Source of the DNA: SURF-24 sp964537965
GTDB taxonomy: Bacteria > Bacteroidota > Ignavibacteria > Ignavibacteriales > SURF-24
DNA: 14,588 nt
Direction of reading: 5' to 3'
Assembly (NCBI GenBank): GCA_964537965.1
Contig: CAZIDB010000120.1
Location: 1-14,588 of the forward strand
Position numbers and translations under genes: made by a program. The notes below the pieces were generated by a model that worked only from the letters and a program-made list of their open reading frames with translations, searched no databases and had not been told where the DNA came from. Of this stretch, positions 7,091 through 14,588 are shown in pieces. Position 1 is the first letter of the stretch; the number at the start of each line of letters is the position of its first letter.

Positions 7091-7135
7091 CTGAAAAGTT
7101 ACAAATTTTCAGGATCCTTAAGTATATTGTTTACA

Positions 7136-7152
7136 TCAAATATTATATTTGA
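7136..7152. promoter_or_regulatory. 17-bp palindrome overlapping a possible promoter element
   Basis: TCAAATAT and ATATTTGA are inverted around a central T. The right half contains TATATTTG, a match to TAnnTTTG, so a protein bound here would block such a promoter. The ten-base palindrome GAAATATTTC follows at 7154-7163. A near-identical 17-mer lies at 11161-11177, just past the end of the same operon. Confidence 0.45.
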
Positions 7153-7248
7153 CGAAATATTTCTTGTACTAAGCCATTCCGAATATTGAATATCAAGTAA
7201 GTTAACTTTGAATAGAAATAAATTAATATTCCCAGGGTGAAAACAGTT

Positions 7249-10200
7249 ATGAAAATCTTCATTAACATTTGTTTTATTTTGTCTCTTGTAACCTCATTTA
7301 TTTTTGGTCAGCCGGGTACGGCAATAGAGTATAAGAGAAAAACCCCAGATGGACTTGTTGGTAACGGACGCAGTGTTGTTAAAGTACGGCCTAACGGATT
7401 TGAATTTCATTCTGGTGGTGATGCAAAAGGAACATTCAAGATTCTAATTAATAATAAAACTTTCGATATACAATCTGCTGAAGCCGGTTCTGTATTTTTC
7501 CCAGGTGGTGTTCTTTATAACATTATCATAGAAGGTATGACTATAGAAATTCTTCATGGCGCTACTGAAGAAAATGCATATACTGTTGCCTTTCATGTTA
7601 AGGGAAAAAAGAAAAATATTAAATTAGAAGTGCAACAACTTGGTACACCAACTCTTTCTTCTTCAGGAATAGTATCAGTACCAATGAAGAAAAACACAGG
7701 AGAATTAATCCTGTACACAGGCACAACTGCACCATACGGTACATTTGATGAATTGCGAAAACAATTTGAGGCTCCGTATAAAAATGGATTTCAGATGCAA
7801 TCTCCATCTGCCCTTATAGATCGTGCAATTCCATTTAACCGTTATTTGCTTGATCTTGGATTTGACGGACGTTTGCATGTATGCGAAATATTCCGTTGGA
7901 GGGATGTATGGTCACGCGATTTAGGTTCTGGACTTGTACCCGGTGCAATGGCATCAGGACAATTTTCCAGAGCGCGTACAACTATTGAATACGATCTAAA
8001 CCGCTATGCAACAAAGAATCCACGTGGATTGAAGGTAACAGATGATCCTTCACAAGGAGGTTCTGCAGAAGGAACAGCCTGGTTAACAAGAGCAGTGTGG
8101 AAGTATTATCTTCTAACAGGCGACAAAGAATTTCTGGCTAAAGCTGCCGGAATATTAATGACTTGGATAAATGCATGGATTGATAGGGATTACCGCAATG
8201 AAGGACATTTAATTGATGTTACTGAATGGATGGATCATTCAAGATTCTTTCTTTTTCCTGACGGCGCAAGAATATTATATTCAAATGTCCTTTTTGCAGA
8301 TCTGCTGAATACATTTTCAAAAATAAAAAAAGTACTTGACGATAATAAGGCTGCTCAACAATTAGAGTCAGTAAGAGATAGATTCATTGCCGGAATTAAT
8401 AACATTATGTGGAATGAATCAAATAACGAATATGATAATCTCAATCTTTGGGGCAGACGCGATGAACGTTCTTCCTCTGCGGAAAATGCTCTGGCAATTT
8501 TATGTGGAGTTGTACCGAAAGCACGAATTGGAAATATTTTAAAAACAATCCGTGAAAAAAACTGGCGTAGCGCAGGTTCTACAACAATCTTCCCACCAAT
8601 GACTCATGTTGATATATCTATCGATCATAATTATAAAATGTGGCCATGGTGGAATGCGGTTGAAGCGCGTGCACGACTGCTTTACGGCGATATTGAAGGC
8701 GGAATTCATCTTCTTGAATGTTGTTCTAAAACCCTGGAAGATGAGCATTACCCCGGATTAATGGAAGAATTAACTTCTCCCGAAGGTATTACTGAAGGAG
8801 GTAATGCTTTCCTTACTGCGGCGGGTTCATACCAAGATGCTGTTATTGAGGGATTGCTCGGTATTGAAATTCTTGAACCGGGTTGTTCACGAATCCGCGT
8901 AAAGCCGAATGTACCGGCAGTATGGAAAAACTGGAAGGCGGTTGTTCCACTTCCATTTGGTGAAATTATATTAGCCCAAAAAGAAGGAATTCTTAACATT
9001 AAAGTAACTGATGCACGGGTTAAGATTGTTGAGTCTCCAAATAATTCCGTTGTCGAAGGAGCGATAAGAGATGATGTTTCTCCAAAGACTTTTCCAATTC
9101 TTGCAATTCTACCGGAAGTAAAACCAATTGAATTCCCTCAGTTGAAAAATAGAAACACAGCAATATTTTTCGACAGCAGCTTTTCAAAGACATTACCGGA
9201 AGGACTACCGACAAGATATGTTTCAGTTAATGAACTTGCTCATCTCGATACGACAAATATTTCGGCATTAATTATTCCCGGCAATGCTCTTCCATTAAAA
9301 ACATTTGCAGGAGAGGAGATTCGTCCTGCACTTTCAAAATTTCTTGATGCCGGCAACGCAATTGTATTTTATGGAGCAACCATGCACAACCGCGGAACAA
9401 TGGGTGAAACAGGCGGAGTAGTTGATTGGTACGATTTCCGCCCAAAAATTTTATCCCATCCGATCAGCGGTTGGGTTTTTAAAACTTCACGTGACGGCAT
9501 AAATGTAACACACGAGAAAGAATCAGGATTTGTAAATGGCTGGTTTAAACCGGAGCTTGAGGATAAAGATTGGACTCCAATTAAAGTCCCGGGATTATGG
9601 GAAGATCATCTTAAAGAACCTTACGACGGCTGGGGGTGGTATAGAATTCATTTCTGCCTTTCAAAGGAAGCAGAAGGCAAAACTATTTTACTTGACATGG
9701 GTGAAATTGATGACGCAGACTGGACATTTTTAAATGGAGTTTTTATTGGTTCGGAGAATGGCTGGCAGAGATACCGCCGGTATGTATTAAAACCCGGTGA
9801 TTCTTTTTATGCTGCATTGAATTTCAGTGGAGATAATGTAATTGCGATTCAGGTTTATGATGGCGGCGGTGGCGGCGGATTATATATCGATTCAACAAAA
9901 TTAAGTATAGAGACTAACCATTTTACCTGGATGCCTATTGATATTAAAACCGGGATGACACTTTTTACTCCAGAACGGTTTGGTGTTGTATCCTGGGGAC
10001 CTGGCGGGGATTTCTTTAATTCCTGGGAAACATCACGCGGCGCTTTCGGATTCAAGATTAATGGCAGCGGGATTGAATTTACTGGGCATCTTTCGGAAAT
10101 GTCTGATATAACCGGAAACGTTCAGGAAGCATTTACTGATTTTGCTATCAGCAAACCTTTACTTTTTCAACCGCTGGCTTTTACAACTACACAACGAAAA

Positions 10201-10350
10201 CTTTTAATTCCGGATAATGGTGAAGTATTTCCCTGTATGGCTCGTATTATTAATACAATAACCGGTGGAGAGTTTTTCCTTATACCTGCATCAGTTACAA
10301 AAACTTCAGCAGGATTAGATGTTTTAAATAAATTAAAATTGAACAGATAG
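7249..10350 (+). CDS. Exported six-hairpin glycosidase with composite C-terminal domains
   Basis: A 1033-residue exported protein. The signal peptide spans about 1-20 (ending SFIFGQ), followed by an N-terminal beta domain (about 25-160). An (alpha/alpha)6 catalytic domain covers about 185-550. Its RWRDVWSRDLGSGLVPG (215-231) and TEWMD (325-329) resemble the WGRD and WMD motifs of amylo-1,6-glucosidase/GH63-like enzymes, making Asp329 a candidate general acid. EGLLGIEIL near 534-542 and a short beta domain close the module. Residues 635-715 look like a class I amidotransferase fold (ALIIPGNALPL, then AIVFYGA) without the nucleophilic Cys. Residues 740-890 are a GH2/sialate-esterase-type jelly roll (VPGLWE, YDGWGWYRI, DDADWTFLNG, a run of six Gly). 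About 140 beta-rich residues follow. The exact glycan is unknown. ATG 7249 is preferred because AGGGTGA lies eight bases upstream; the GTG at 7237 has no ribosome site. The deacetylase gene follows after 22 bases. Confidence 0.8.
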   Translation: MKIFINICFILSLVTSFIFGQPGTAIEYKRKTPDGLVGNGRSVVKVRPNGFEFHSGGDAKGTFKILINNKTFDIQSAEAGSVFFPGGVLYNIIIEGMTIEILHGATEENAYTVAFHVKGKKKNIKLEVQQLGTPTLSSSGIVSVPMKKNTGELILYTGTTAPYGTFDELRKQFEAPYKNGFQMQSPSALIDRAIPFNRYLLDLGFDGRLHVCEIFRWRDVWSRDLGSGLVPGAMASGQFSRARTTIEYDLNRYATKNPRGLKVTDDPSQGGSAEGTAWLTRAVWKYYLLTGDKEFLAKAAGILMTWINAWIDRDYRNEGHLIDVTEWMDHSRFFLFPDGARILYSNVLFADLLNTFSKIKKVLDDNKAAQQLESVRDRFIAGINNIMWNESNNEYDNLNLWGRRDERSSSAENALAILCGVVPKARIGNILKTIREKNWRSAGSTTIFPPMTHVDISIDHNYKMWPWWNAVEARARLLYGDIEGGIHLLECCSKTLEDEHYPGLMEELTSPEGITEGGNAFLTAAGSYQDAVIEGLLGIEILEPGCSRIRVKPNVPAVWKNWKAVVPLPFGEIILAQKEGILNIKVTDARVKIVESPNNSVVEGAIRDDVSPKTFPILAILPEVKPIEFPQLKNRNTAIFFDSSFSKTLPEGLPTRYVSVNELAHLDTTNISALIIPGNALPLKTFAGEEIRPALSKFLDAGNAIVFYGATMHNRGTMGETGGVVDWYDFRPKILSHPISGWVFKTSRDGINVTHEKESGFVNGWFKPELEDKDWTPIKVPGLWEDHLKEPYDGWGWYRIHFCLSKEAEGKTILLDMGEIDDADWTFLNGVFIGSENGWQRYRRYVLKPGDSFYAALNFSGDNVIAIQVYDGGGGGGLYIDSTKLSIETNHFTWMPIDIKTGMTLFTPERFGVVSWGPGGDFFNSWETSRGAFGFKINGSGIEFTGHLSEMSDITGNVQEAFTDFAISKPLLFQPLAFTTTQRKLLIPDNGEVFPCMARIINTITGGEFFLIPASVTKTSAGLDVLNKLKLNR

Positions 10351-10372
10351 CTCTTAAGCGAATGGCGGTGTT

Positions 10373-11128
10373 ATGAAAAAATATTTCATTCTTCTCTTTG
10401 TCTTATTTTGCTCAATACTTTATTGTAAAGAATCATCCGATCACCAGACAATTGTTGTCATTACTCCTCATCCGGATGATGCAGAAGCATCCTGCGGAGG
10501 ATTAATTGCCAATTCAGTTTTAAAAGGTGATAATGTTATCATATTAACTATGACCGGCGGTGAACTTGGCATATGGGGCAAAAGCAAGGAAGAAGCGCGG
10601 TCGATTCGCGCAGAAGAGGCTCGCAATGCCGCTGCTGTTCTGGGAACAAAAGTCGAATTCTTTGGAGCAATTGATGGGTCGCTTGCTGTTGATTCTGCAA
10701 CAACAAATAGACTTAAGGAAATTCTGTTACGCTTAAATCCGGATATTGTGCTTGCCCCTTGGCCTCTTGATGTTCACTCAGATCATCAGGCATCTGGACT
10801 GCTTGCCTGGCGTATATTTCAATATCAGTGTTTTACATTCGATCTCTATTTTTATGAAACAAGCAATAGCCCTCACACAAAAACTTTTCAGTTTTCCCCA
10901 ACAGACTATATTGATATAACAGACGTTATAAAGAAAAAACAGGAAGCTCTCTACCAGCAAAAATCGCAAGGCCCTGCAGACTGGTGGGGGATGTATGAGC
11001 ACATGGCTATTGTTCATGGTTATGCAGCGGATGTTCCTTATGCTGAAGCATATATTAAAGCACGGACATTTTCAGGTATGGGAGGACGACAGGGAATAGT
11101 TAGTAAAGTTCTCATTAAACAAAAATGA
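10373..11128 (+). CDS. Exported PIG-L (LmbE-like) zinc deacetylase
   Basis: A 251-residue protein of the PIG-L family, metal-dependent N-deacetylases acting on N-acetylglucosaminyl compounds and related sugars (MshB, BshB, PIG-L). The motif PHPDDAE (32-38) supplies zinc ligands His33 and Asp36 and the base Asp35. HSDHQ (135-139) supplies the third ligand, probably His138. TGGELG (61-66) is also typical. Residues 1-18 form a signal peptide, so it acts outside the cytoplasm, unlike thiol-biosynthesis members of the family. A Cys at 18 follows the hydrophobic core, but ILYC is not a good lipobox, so lipidation is doubtful. Its start is 22 bases after the glycosidase stop codon, with GGCGG just upstream, so the two are almost certainly co-transcribed. 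The pairing suggests both act on one glycan, perhaps N-acetylated; this is inference. Confidence 0.87.
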   Translation: MKKYFILLFVLFCSILYCKESSDHQTIVVITPHPDDAEASCGGLIANSVLKGDNVIILTMTGGELGIWGKSKEEARSIRAEEARNAAAVLGTKVEFFGAIDGSLAVDSATTNRLKEILLRLNPDIVLAPWPLDVHSDHQASGLLAWRIFQYQCFTFDLYFYETSNSPHTKTFQFSPTDYIDITDVIKKKQEALYQQKSQGPADWWGMYEHMAIVHGYAADVPYAEAYIKARTFSGMGGRQGIVSKVLIKQK

Positions 11129-11160
11129 AATGAAAGAATTATTGCTAATGTTTATACCTT

Positions 11161-11177
11161 TGAAATATAATATTTCA
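11161..11177. repeat. 17-bp palindrome downstream of the glycosidase operon
   Basis: TGAAATAT and ATATTTCA are inverted around a central A, 33 bases after the deacetylase stop codon, in the gap between two converging genes. It differs from the palindrome at 7136-7152 only by a symmetric C/G swap at the second and sixteenth bases and by the central base. It may be a shared protein site or a weak transcript-end stem. AT-rich palindromes also arise by chance. Confidence 0.4.
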
Positions 11178-11254
11178 TCAAACACTCGCCTTATACAGTT
11201 TATATGAAAATGTGAGGTTGAGAAAACGAGTTCTTAATTAAGCAACAAAAGTCT

Positions 11255-12658
11255 TCACAATCCTTCCTCGCTTAAGAGTAGGGTCATTATTGTAATTGCC
11301 GCAGTTCCTAATTCCATTTCCCTTGGATTCACCGCATCAAAAGTATCATTGGCGGAATGATGGTAATCAAAATACCTTTGCCAATCCGGTACGTAGCCGA
11401 CTTTTGTTTTGCAGTTTTCTATTTTAGAAATATCAACACCGCTTCCCCCTTTTCTAATCCAGTCAATTCCTGTCTTTTCGAAAAGCGGCAGCCAGCTTTG
11501 TATTTTAAGTAATGTCATAGAATCTGTATCGACATAAAATCCTCTGGGAGTAAAAGCCCCTCTATCAGACTCAATTGCTGCAATATGTTTCTCCTTTGAA
11601 GATAAAGCATAGTCAGCATATTCTTTTGCTCCCTTCGAACCATTCTCTTCATTTATGAAGAACACACATCTTAATGTTTTTTTAAGTTTTATATTCAGGC
11701 GTTTAAAAAGATCAAGTACTTCCATTGTTTGAATACAGCCCGCACCATCATCATGAGCTCCGCAGGAAACATCCCACGAATCAAAATGTCCACCAACAAC
11801 AATCACTTCTTCAGGATGTTCACTTCCTTTAATTTCACCAATAACATTATAGGATTGAACTTCATCTTCATTTTTGCAGGACAGGTTTAAATTTATTTTA
11901 AGGTCCGGATCTTTTTGTAAAACTTTGCTTAGAAAATCAGCATCAACTAAACTAATTGCAGCAGAAGGAATAGCTTTAAGCGAATCAAAAGATGCAGTAA
12001 CACCGGTATGAGGAACATTATCATGTTTAGATGTTGCAGAGCGAAGTATCATTGCAACAGCCCCGTACTTTGCGCATTCAAGCGGGCCGTTATATCTCTC
12101 GTTTGCAATCTCACCGTAACTTTCAAATGTGTTAAAATTTTTTACGTTGAAAGGCTTGTTAACAAAAACAATTTTTCCTTTAACATTCCCGCCAAGTGTT
12201 TTTAATTCTTCAGTTGATTTAACTTCAACAACTTTTGCAGTAATTCCTTTTTTATTTGTTCCTATACTGCTGCCCAGAGCAGCAATGGAAAGTTTTCGTC
12301 CTTTATTAAATTTTGATTTTACAATTACAGCCTTTTCAGTATTTCCGCGGACCCATTTAGGAACCATTGTTGGCTGAAGCCAGACTTTATCAAAGCCCAG
12401 TTGATTCATCTTCGCTTCCGCCCATTTAATTGCTTTAATTGAATTATCCGAACCGCTGAGGCGATGACCGAATCCGCAAAGCTCTCTCAGGTAATCATAT
12501 CCTTTTCTTTTCTCAAGAGCTGAATCGAGAATTGCTTTTGCCTGCTTCTCATACTTTCTTAATAAATCCTGTTCGGCCGACTGTGAATAATACTTACAGC
12601 TCATTTGAGTTATAACAAAAACAAATAGTACAATAAAAAAATTTCTCATCCCTTGCAC
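11255..12658 (-). CDS. Exported M28 metallopeptidase, carboxypeptidase Q-like
   Basis: A 467-residue exported peptidase close in length and layout to carboxypeptidase Q (plasma glutamate carboxypeptidase, M28 family). A hydrophobic signal covers about 5-20, with Cys21 after it; QMSC is a poor lipobox. CGFGHRLSGS (61-70) is the family's N-terminal signature. A PA-like insert covers about 105-260. Two-zinc residues are visible in order: His291 (GGHFDSWD), Asp303 (GAHDDGAG), Glu337/Glu338 (NEENG), Asp365 (ESDRGAF) and His433/His434 (YHHSANDTFD). All expected ligands are present, so it should be active. The role is removing terminal residues from peptides in the periplasm or outside. GTG at 12658 has AAAGG five bases upstream; ATG at 12649 has its only SD-like bases directly abutting it, so the GTG is preferred. 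It converges with the deacetylase and diverges from the ATPase gene. Confidence 0.88.
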   Translation of the reverse strand: MQGMRNFFIVLFVFVITQMSCKYYSQSAEQDLLRKYEKQAKAILDSALEKRKGYDYLRELCGFGHRLSGSDNSIKAIKWAEAKMNQLGFDKVWLQPTMVPKWVRGNTEKAVIVKSKFNKGRKLSIAALGSSIGTNKKGITAKVVEVKSTEELKTLGGNVKGKIVFVNKPFNVKNFNTFESYGEIANERYNGPLECAKYGAVAMILRSATSKHDNVPHTGVTASFDSLKAIPSAAISLVDADFLSKVLQKDPDLKINLNLSCKNEDEVQSYNVIGEIKGSEHPEEVIVVGGHFDSWDVSCGAHDDGAGCIQTMEVLDLFKRLNIKLKKTLRCVFFINEENGSKGAKEYADYALSSKEKHIAAIESDRGAFTPRGFYVDTDSMTLLKIQSWLPLFEKTGIDWIRKGGSGVDISKIENCKTKVGYVPDWQRYFDYHHSANDTFDAVNPREMELGTAAITIMTLLLSEEGL

Positions 12659-12666
12659 CGTAACCT

Positions 12667-12681
12667 TTCAAAAATTTTGAA
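12667..12681. promoter_or_regulatory. 15-bp palindrome upstream of the M28 gene
   Basis: TTCAAAA and TTTTGAA are inverted around one A, starting eight bases before the peptidase start codon and touching its AAAGG ribosome site. It might affect translation or be an operator. It is A-T rich and could be chance. Confidence 0.25.
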
Positions 12682-12785
12682 TGCAAAATACTAAAAGAAA
12701 AAGTTTAGTTCACCCTTTCATCTGAATTTAAAAATTAGCCGGGATAAATTAAAACTTCTTTTTCATTAGAATTTCAGCAGTCTGG

Positions 12786-12820
12786 TGGACAATTATGCAA
12801 CCGGATTGCAAATTTGTCCA
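12786..12820. promoter_or_regulatory. 35-bp imperfect dyad ahead of the ATPase gene
   Basis: TGGACAA (12786-12792) pairs with TTGTCCA (12814-12820), and TGCAA (12796-12800) pairs with TTGCA (12806-12810), around CCGGA. Between the stems, three facing bases on each side give one further match, for 13 pairs in arms of 15. The ATG at 12795 and its SD-like GGTGGA lie inside the left arm. The element could be an operator or an RNA hairpin, and favours translation starting at 12840. It might also be remnant ends of a mobile element, but no transposase is present. Confidence 0.55.
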
Positions 12821-12839
12821 GATTGGTATATTTTTGCTT

Positions 12840-14006
12840 ATGATTCAACGCGAGATGAAAAATAAGCTTTTGCAGCTTGCAGGAAAATTTCCTGTGATAG
12901 CTATTATCGGTCCAAGACAATCCGGTAAAACAACTCTGGTTAAGTCAATTTTCGAAAAATATGTTTACACAAATTTAGAAGATCCCGATACACGCCTGTT
13001 CGCCATTAATGATCCGCGTTCTTTTCTTAATCAGCATAACGGGGGAATGATAATCGATGAAGCACAAAGAGTCCCGGAATTATTTTCTTATATTCAAACA
13101 ATTGTGGATGAAAAAAAAATTCAGGGAAATTTTATTCTTACGGGCTCGCAGAATTTTCTGATGCATCAAAAAATATCCCAGACGTTAGCTGGTCGCGTTG
13201 CAATTCAAGTACTTCTTCCATTTAGTCTGAAAGAAATAATTTCTCCTGAATCAAATGAGAATTTTACTACATACGTATTCAAAGGATTTTATCCGCCAAT
13301 TTATGACAGGCAGATTGAACCAGTAGACTGGTTCCCTAATTATATTCACACGTATCTTGAAAGAGATGTAAGACAAATAAAAAGCATCCCGGATATAAAT
13401 TCGTTTTCGATGTTTGTTAAATTATGCGCAGGTAGAGTCGGTCAATTATTAAATCTTTCTTCGCTTGCAAACGAAGTTGGAATTTCAATTAATACTGCAA
13501 AATCATGGATAAGTGTGCTTGAGGCAAGTTTTATAATATTCCGTTTGATGCCGCACCAGCAAAACTTTAATAAGCGTCTTGTAAAAATGCCTAAGCTTTA
13601 TTTCTATGATACCGGGCTTGCTTGTTCGCTTTTGGGTTTATCAAATATCAATCAGACAAATACTTATTATCAGCTCGGTTCTTTGTTTGAGAATTTAGTT
13701 ATTGCAGATTTGATTAAATTCAGATTTAATAAAGGCCTTGATAATAATTTATTCTTCTGGAGGGATAAGTTAGGAAGAGAAATTGACTGCCTGGCAGATT
13801 TTGGTATAAATAAAAAAATTATAGAAATTAAGGCCGGAAAAACTATTACAGAAGAATTTTTCAAAGGACTAAATTATTACAAGAGCGTTTCGGCAGATGA
13901 TTCAACCCGCTCATATATTATTTATGGGGGAGATAAATATCAATCACGTTTAGCTGCAAAAATTTTTCCGTGGAATAATGCCACAGGAATTTTTAATGAT
14001 GATTAA
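12840..14006 (+). CDS. AAA ATPase with DUF4143 C-terminal domain
   Basis: A 388-residue cytoplasmic protein of the widespread AAA_14/DUF4143 type. Walker A is GPRQSGKT (24-31), Walker B is MIIDEA (70-75), and TGSQN (101-105) matches the sensor 1 position. A winged-helix-like segment lies near 203-232 (LSSLANEVGISINTAKSW). The C-terminal domain has a PD-(D/E)XK nuclease-like pattern: FEN (283-285), GREID (312-316) and EIKAG (329-333). The physiological role of this family is not settled; these genes are often accessory and multi-copy. I chose ATG 12840 because homologues typically begin with a short Mxx-RE stretch before Walker A, as in MIQRE here. ATG 12795 would add 15 residues, has SD-like GGTGGA upstream, and cannot be excluded. 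The second peptidase gene begins 49 bases downstream on the same strand. Confidence 0.85.
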   Translation: MIQREMKNKLLQLAGKFPVIAIIGPRQSGKTTLVKSIFEKYVYTNLEDPDTRLFAINDPRSFLNQHNGGMIIDEAQRVPELFSYIQTIVDEKKIQGNFILTGSQNFLMHQKISQTLAGRVAIQVLLPFSLKEIISPESNENFTTYVFKGFYPPIYDRQIEPVDWFPNYIHTYLERDVRQIKSIPDINSFSMFVKLCAGRVGQLLNLSSLANEVGISINTAKSWISVLEASFIIFRLMPHQQNFNKRLVKMPKLYFYDTGLACSLLGLSNINQTNTYYQLGSLFENLVIADLIKFRFNKGLDNNLFFWRDKLGREIDCLADFGINKKIIEIKAGKTITEEFFKGLNYYKSVSADDSTRSYIIYGGDKYQSRLAAKIFPWNNATGIFNDD

Positions 14007-14055
14007 TTGTATTTAGAAAACCACAATATATAGTAACTCAGATGAGGATTTTCTT

Positions 14056-14588
14056 ATGCGCATAAAATTATTCTTACTTATTGCATTAATATTTAATTCA
14101 TTAGCTGCCCAGCATCTAAGCTTAAATGATTCTTACTTAGAAATAAAAAATGAAAATCTTATTAAGGTGGTAAGGTATTTATCATCCAAAGAACTTGAAG
14201 GAAGACTGCCCGGCAGCGATGGTTATAATAAGGCAGCAAACTTTATGGCAAACGAGTTTGCTTATCTTGATCTTAAACCCATGGGTGATAAAAAATATTT
14301 TCAATATTTCAACGTTGAGTATAATGAAATACTTGCACCGGCAAAATTGAATTTGATTGAGAACGATCAGGTAAAAAAAGAATTTAAACTTGGAAATGAT
14401 TATGTCTTCCGGGGATTCACCGGCTCGGGACATATAACCGCACCTTTAGCTTTTGTTGGATACGGCATTACAAACACAAAACTTAATTACGATGAATATG
14501 CCGGCATAGACGTAAAGGGCAAAATAGTTATCGCTTTTAAATACAGCCCGAAGTGGAGACTTGAAGATAAATATCATCTTGGTGATTT
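14056..14588 (+). CDS. Exported M28-family aminopeptidase with PA domain, 5' part only
   Basis: An open frame of 177 codons that runs off the right edge, so no stop is visible. A signal peptide spans about 1-18 (MRIKLFLLIALIFNSLAAQ). LSSKELEGRLPGSDGYNKAA (42-61) matches the N-terminal signature of M28 aminopeptidases, as does the following MGDKKYFQYFNV. From about residue 129, APLAFVGYGI and DEYAGIDVKGKIVIAF fit the protease-associated (PA) domain inserted before the catalytic core. The zinc-binding residues lie beyond the window, so activity cannot be judged. The start has GAGGA eight bases upstream. It is a different subgroup from the carboxypeptidase Q-like enzyme at 11255-12658. Confidence 0.8.
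   Translation, partial: MRIKLFLLIALIFNSLAAQHLSLNDSYLEIKNENLIKVVRYLSSKELEGRLPGSDGYNKAANFMANEFAYLDLKPMGDKKYFQYFNVEYNEILAPAKLNLIENDQVKKEFKLGNDYVFRGFTGSGHITAPLAFVGYGITNTKLNYDEYAGIDVKGKIVIAFKYSPKWRLEDKYHLGD

Larger units (their letters stand above)
6955..7248. promoter_or_regulatory. Divergent control region rich in palindromes
   Basis: This 294-bp region separates the glycosylase (left, minus) from the glycosidase operon (right, plus) and must contain both promoters. It holds a 19-bp palindrome (7072-7090), a seven-pair hairpin CTGAAAA/TTTTCAG (7091-7112), a 17-bp palindrome (7136-7152) and an adjacent ten-base palindrome GAAATATTTC (7154-7163). TATATTTG at 7144-7151 fits the Bacteroidota -7 element TAnnTTTG and would give a leader of about 90 bases for the glycosidase. 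However, no TTG at the proper -33 distance is convincing. Confidence 0.45.

Noticed and set aside
7237..10350. Functional glutamine amidotransferase activity in the glycosidase C-terminus
   Set aside because: The fold-like segment has PGN where the catalytic Cys would be expected, as in non-catalytic copies attached to glycosidases.
12008..12377. Two overlapping open frames opposite the M28 peptidase
   Set aside because: Both lie wholly inside a peptidase gene with all its metal ligands intact. Their sequences look like antisense translation, with no recognisable domain.
12840..14006. Part of an antiphage defence system or toxin-antitoxin module
   Set aside because: DUF4143 ATPases are sometimes found in accessory islands, but the neighbours here are peptidases, and no partner effector, methylase, antitoxin or phage gene is visible.
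1..14588. CRISPR arrays, tRNA or rRNA genes, intact insertion sequences, prophage genes
   Set aside because: I saw no evenly spaced repeats, no cloverleaf or rRNA signatures, no transposase or integrase and no phage structural genes.

Overview
The window looks like chromosomal DNA from a member of the FCB group, most likely the Ignavibacteria/Melioribacter side of the Bacteroidota. The main clue is the secreted protein at the left end. It finishes in a type IX secretion (T9SS) sorting domain opening with the phrase QNYPNPFNPST, which is very common in that lineage. AT-rich intergenic DNA, a flagellin gene (unusual for Bacteroidota proper, known in Ignavibacteria) and many exported hydrolases agree. 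This is inference from sequence style, not a phylogenetic placement.

Layout, left to right. 112-2091 (-): exported SGNH/GDSL esterase with a carbohydrate-binding-like module and a T9SS tail. 2092-2598: 507-bp gap holding several palindromes. 2599-3822 (+): MFS efflux pump of the macrolide-efflux (DHA3) type. 4024-5229 (+): a lone flagellin with a good sigma-28-type promoter, flanked on both sides by related GC-rich hairpins (CCCGTCAG...CTGACGGG). 5428-6231 (-) and 6271-6954 (-): a two-gene unit of a SMUG2-type uracil-DNA glycosylase followed by a lipoprotein. 6955-7248: palindrome-rich divergent control region. 7249-10350 and 10373-11128 (+): a 1033-residue exported six-hairpin glycosidase with a composite C-terminus, then an exported PIG-L type deacetylase. 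11255-12658 (-): exported M28 peptidase resembling carboxypeptidase Q. 12840-14006 (+): AAA ATPase/DUF4143 protein. 14056 to the right edge (+): start of a second exported M28 peptidase, cut by the window end.

The genes suggest a motile heterotroph living on polymers. One esterase is probably displayed or secreted through T9SS. A glycosidase and a deacetylase are encoded together, probably acting on one decorated (perhaps N-acetylated) glycan. Two exported metallopeptidases work on peptides. The glycosylase, MFS pump and ATPase are housekeeping or accessory functions with no obvious link to these.

I did not find a clear new multi-gene system. The most interesting signals are non-coding: the hairpin pair around the flagellin, near-identical 17-bp palindromes at each end of the glycosidase-deacetylase unit, a 19-bp palindrome in the divergent promoter region, and a 35-bp dyad over the upstream start codon of the ATPase gene. 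No tRNA, rRNA, CRISPR array or intact insertion sequence was seen.
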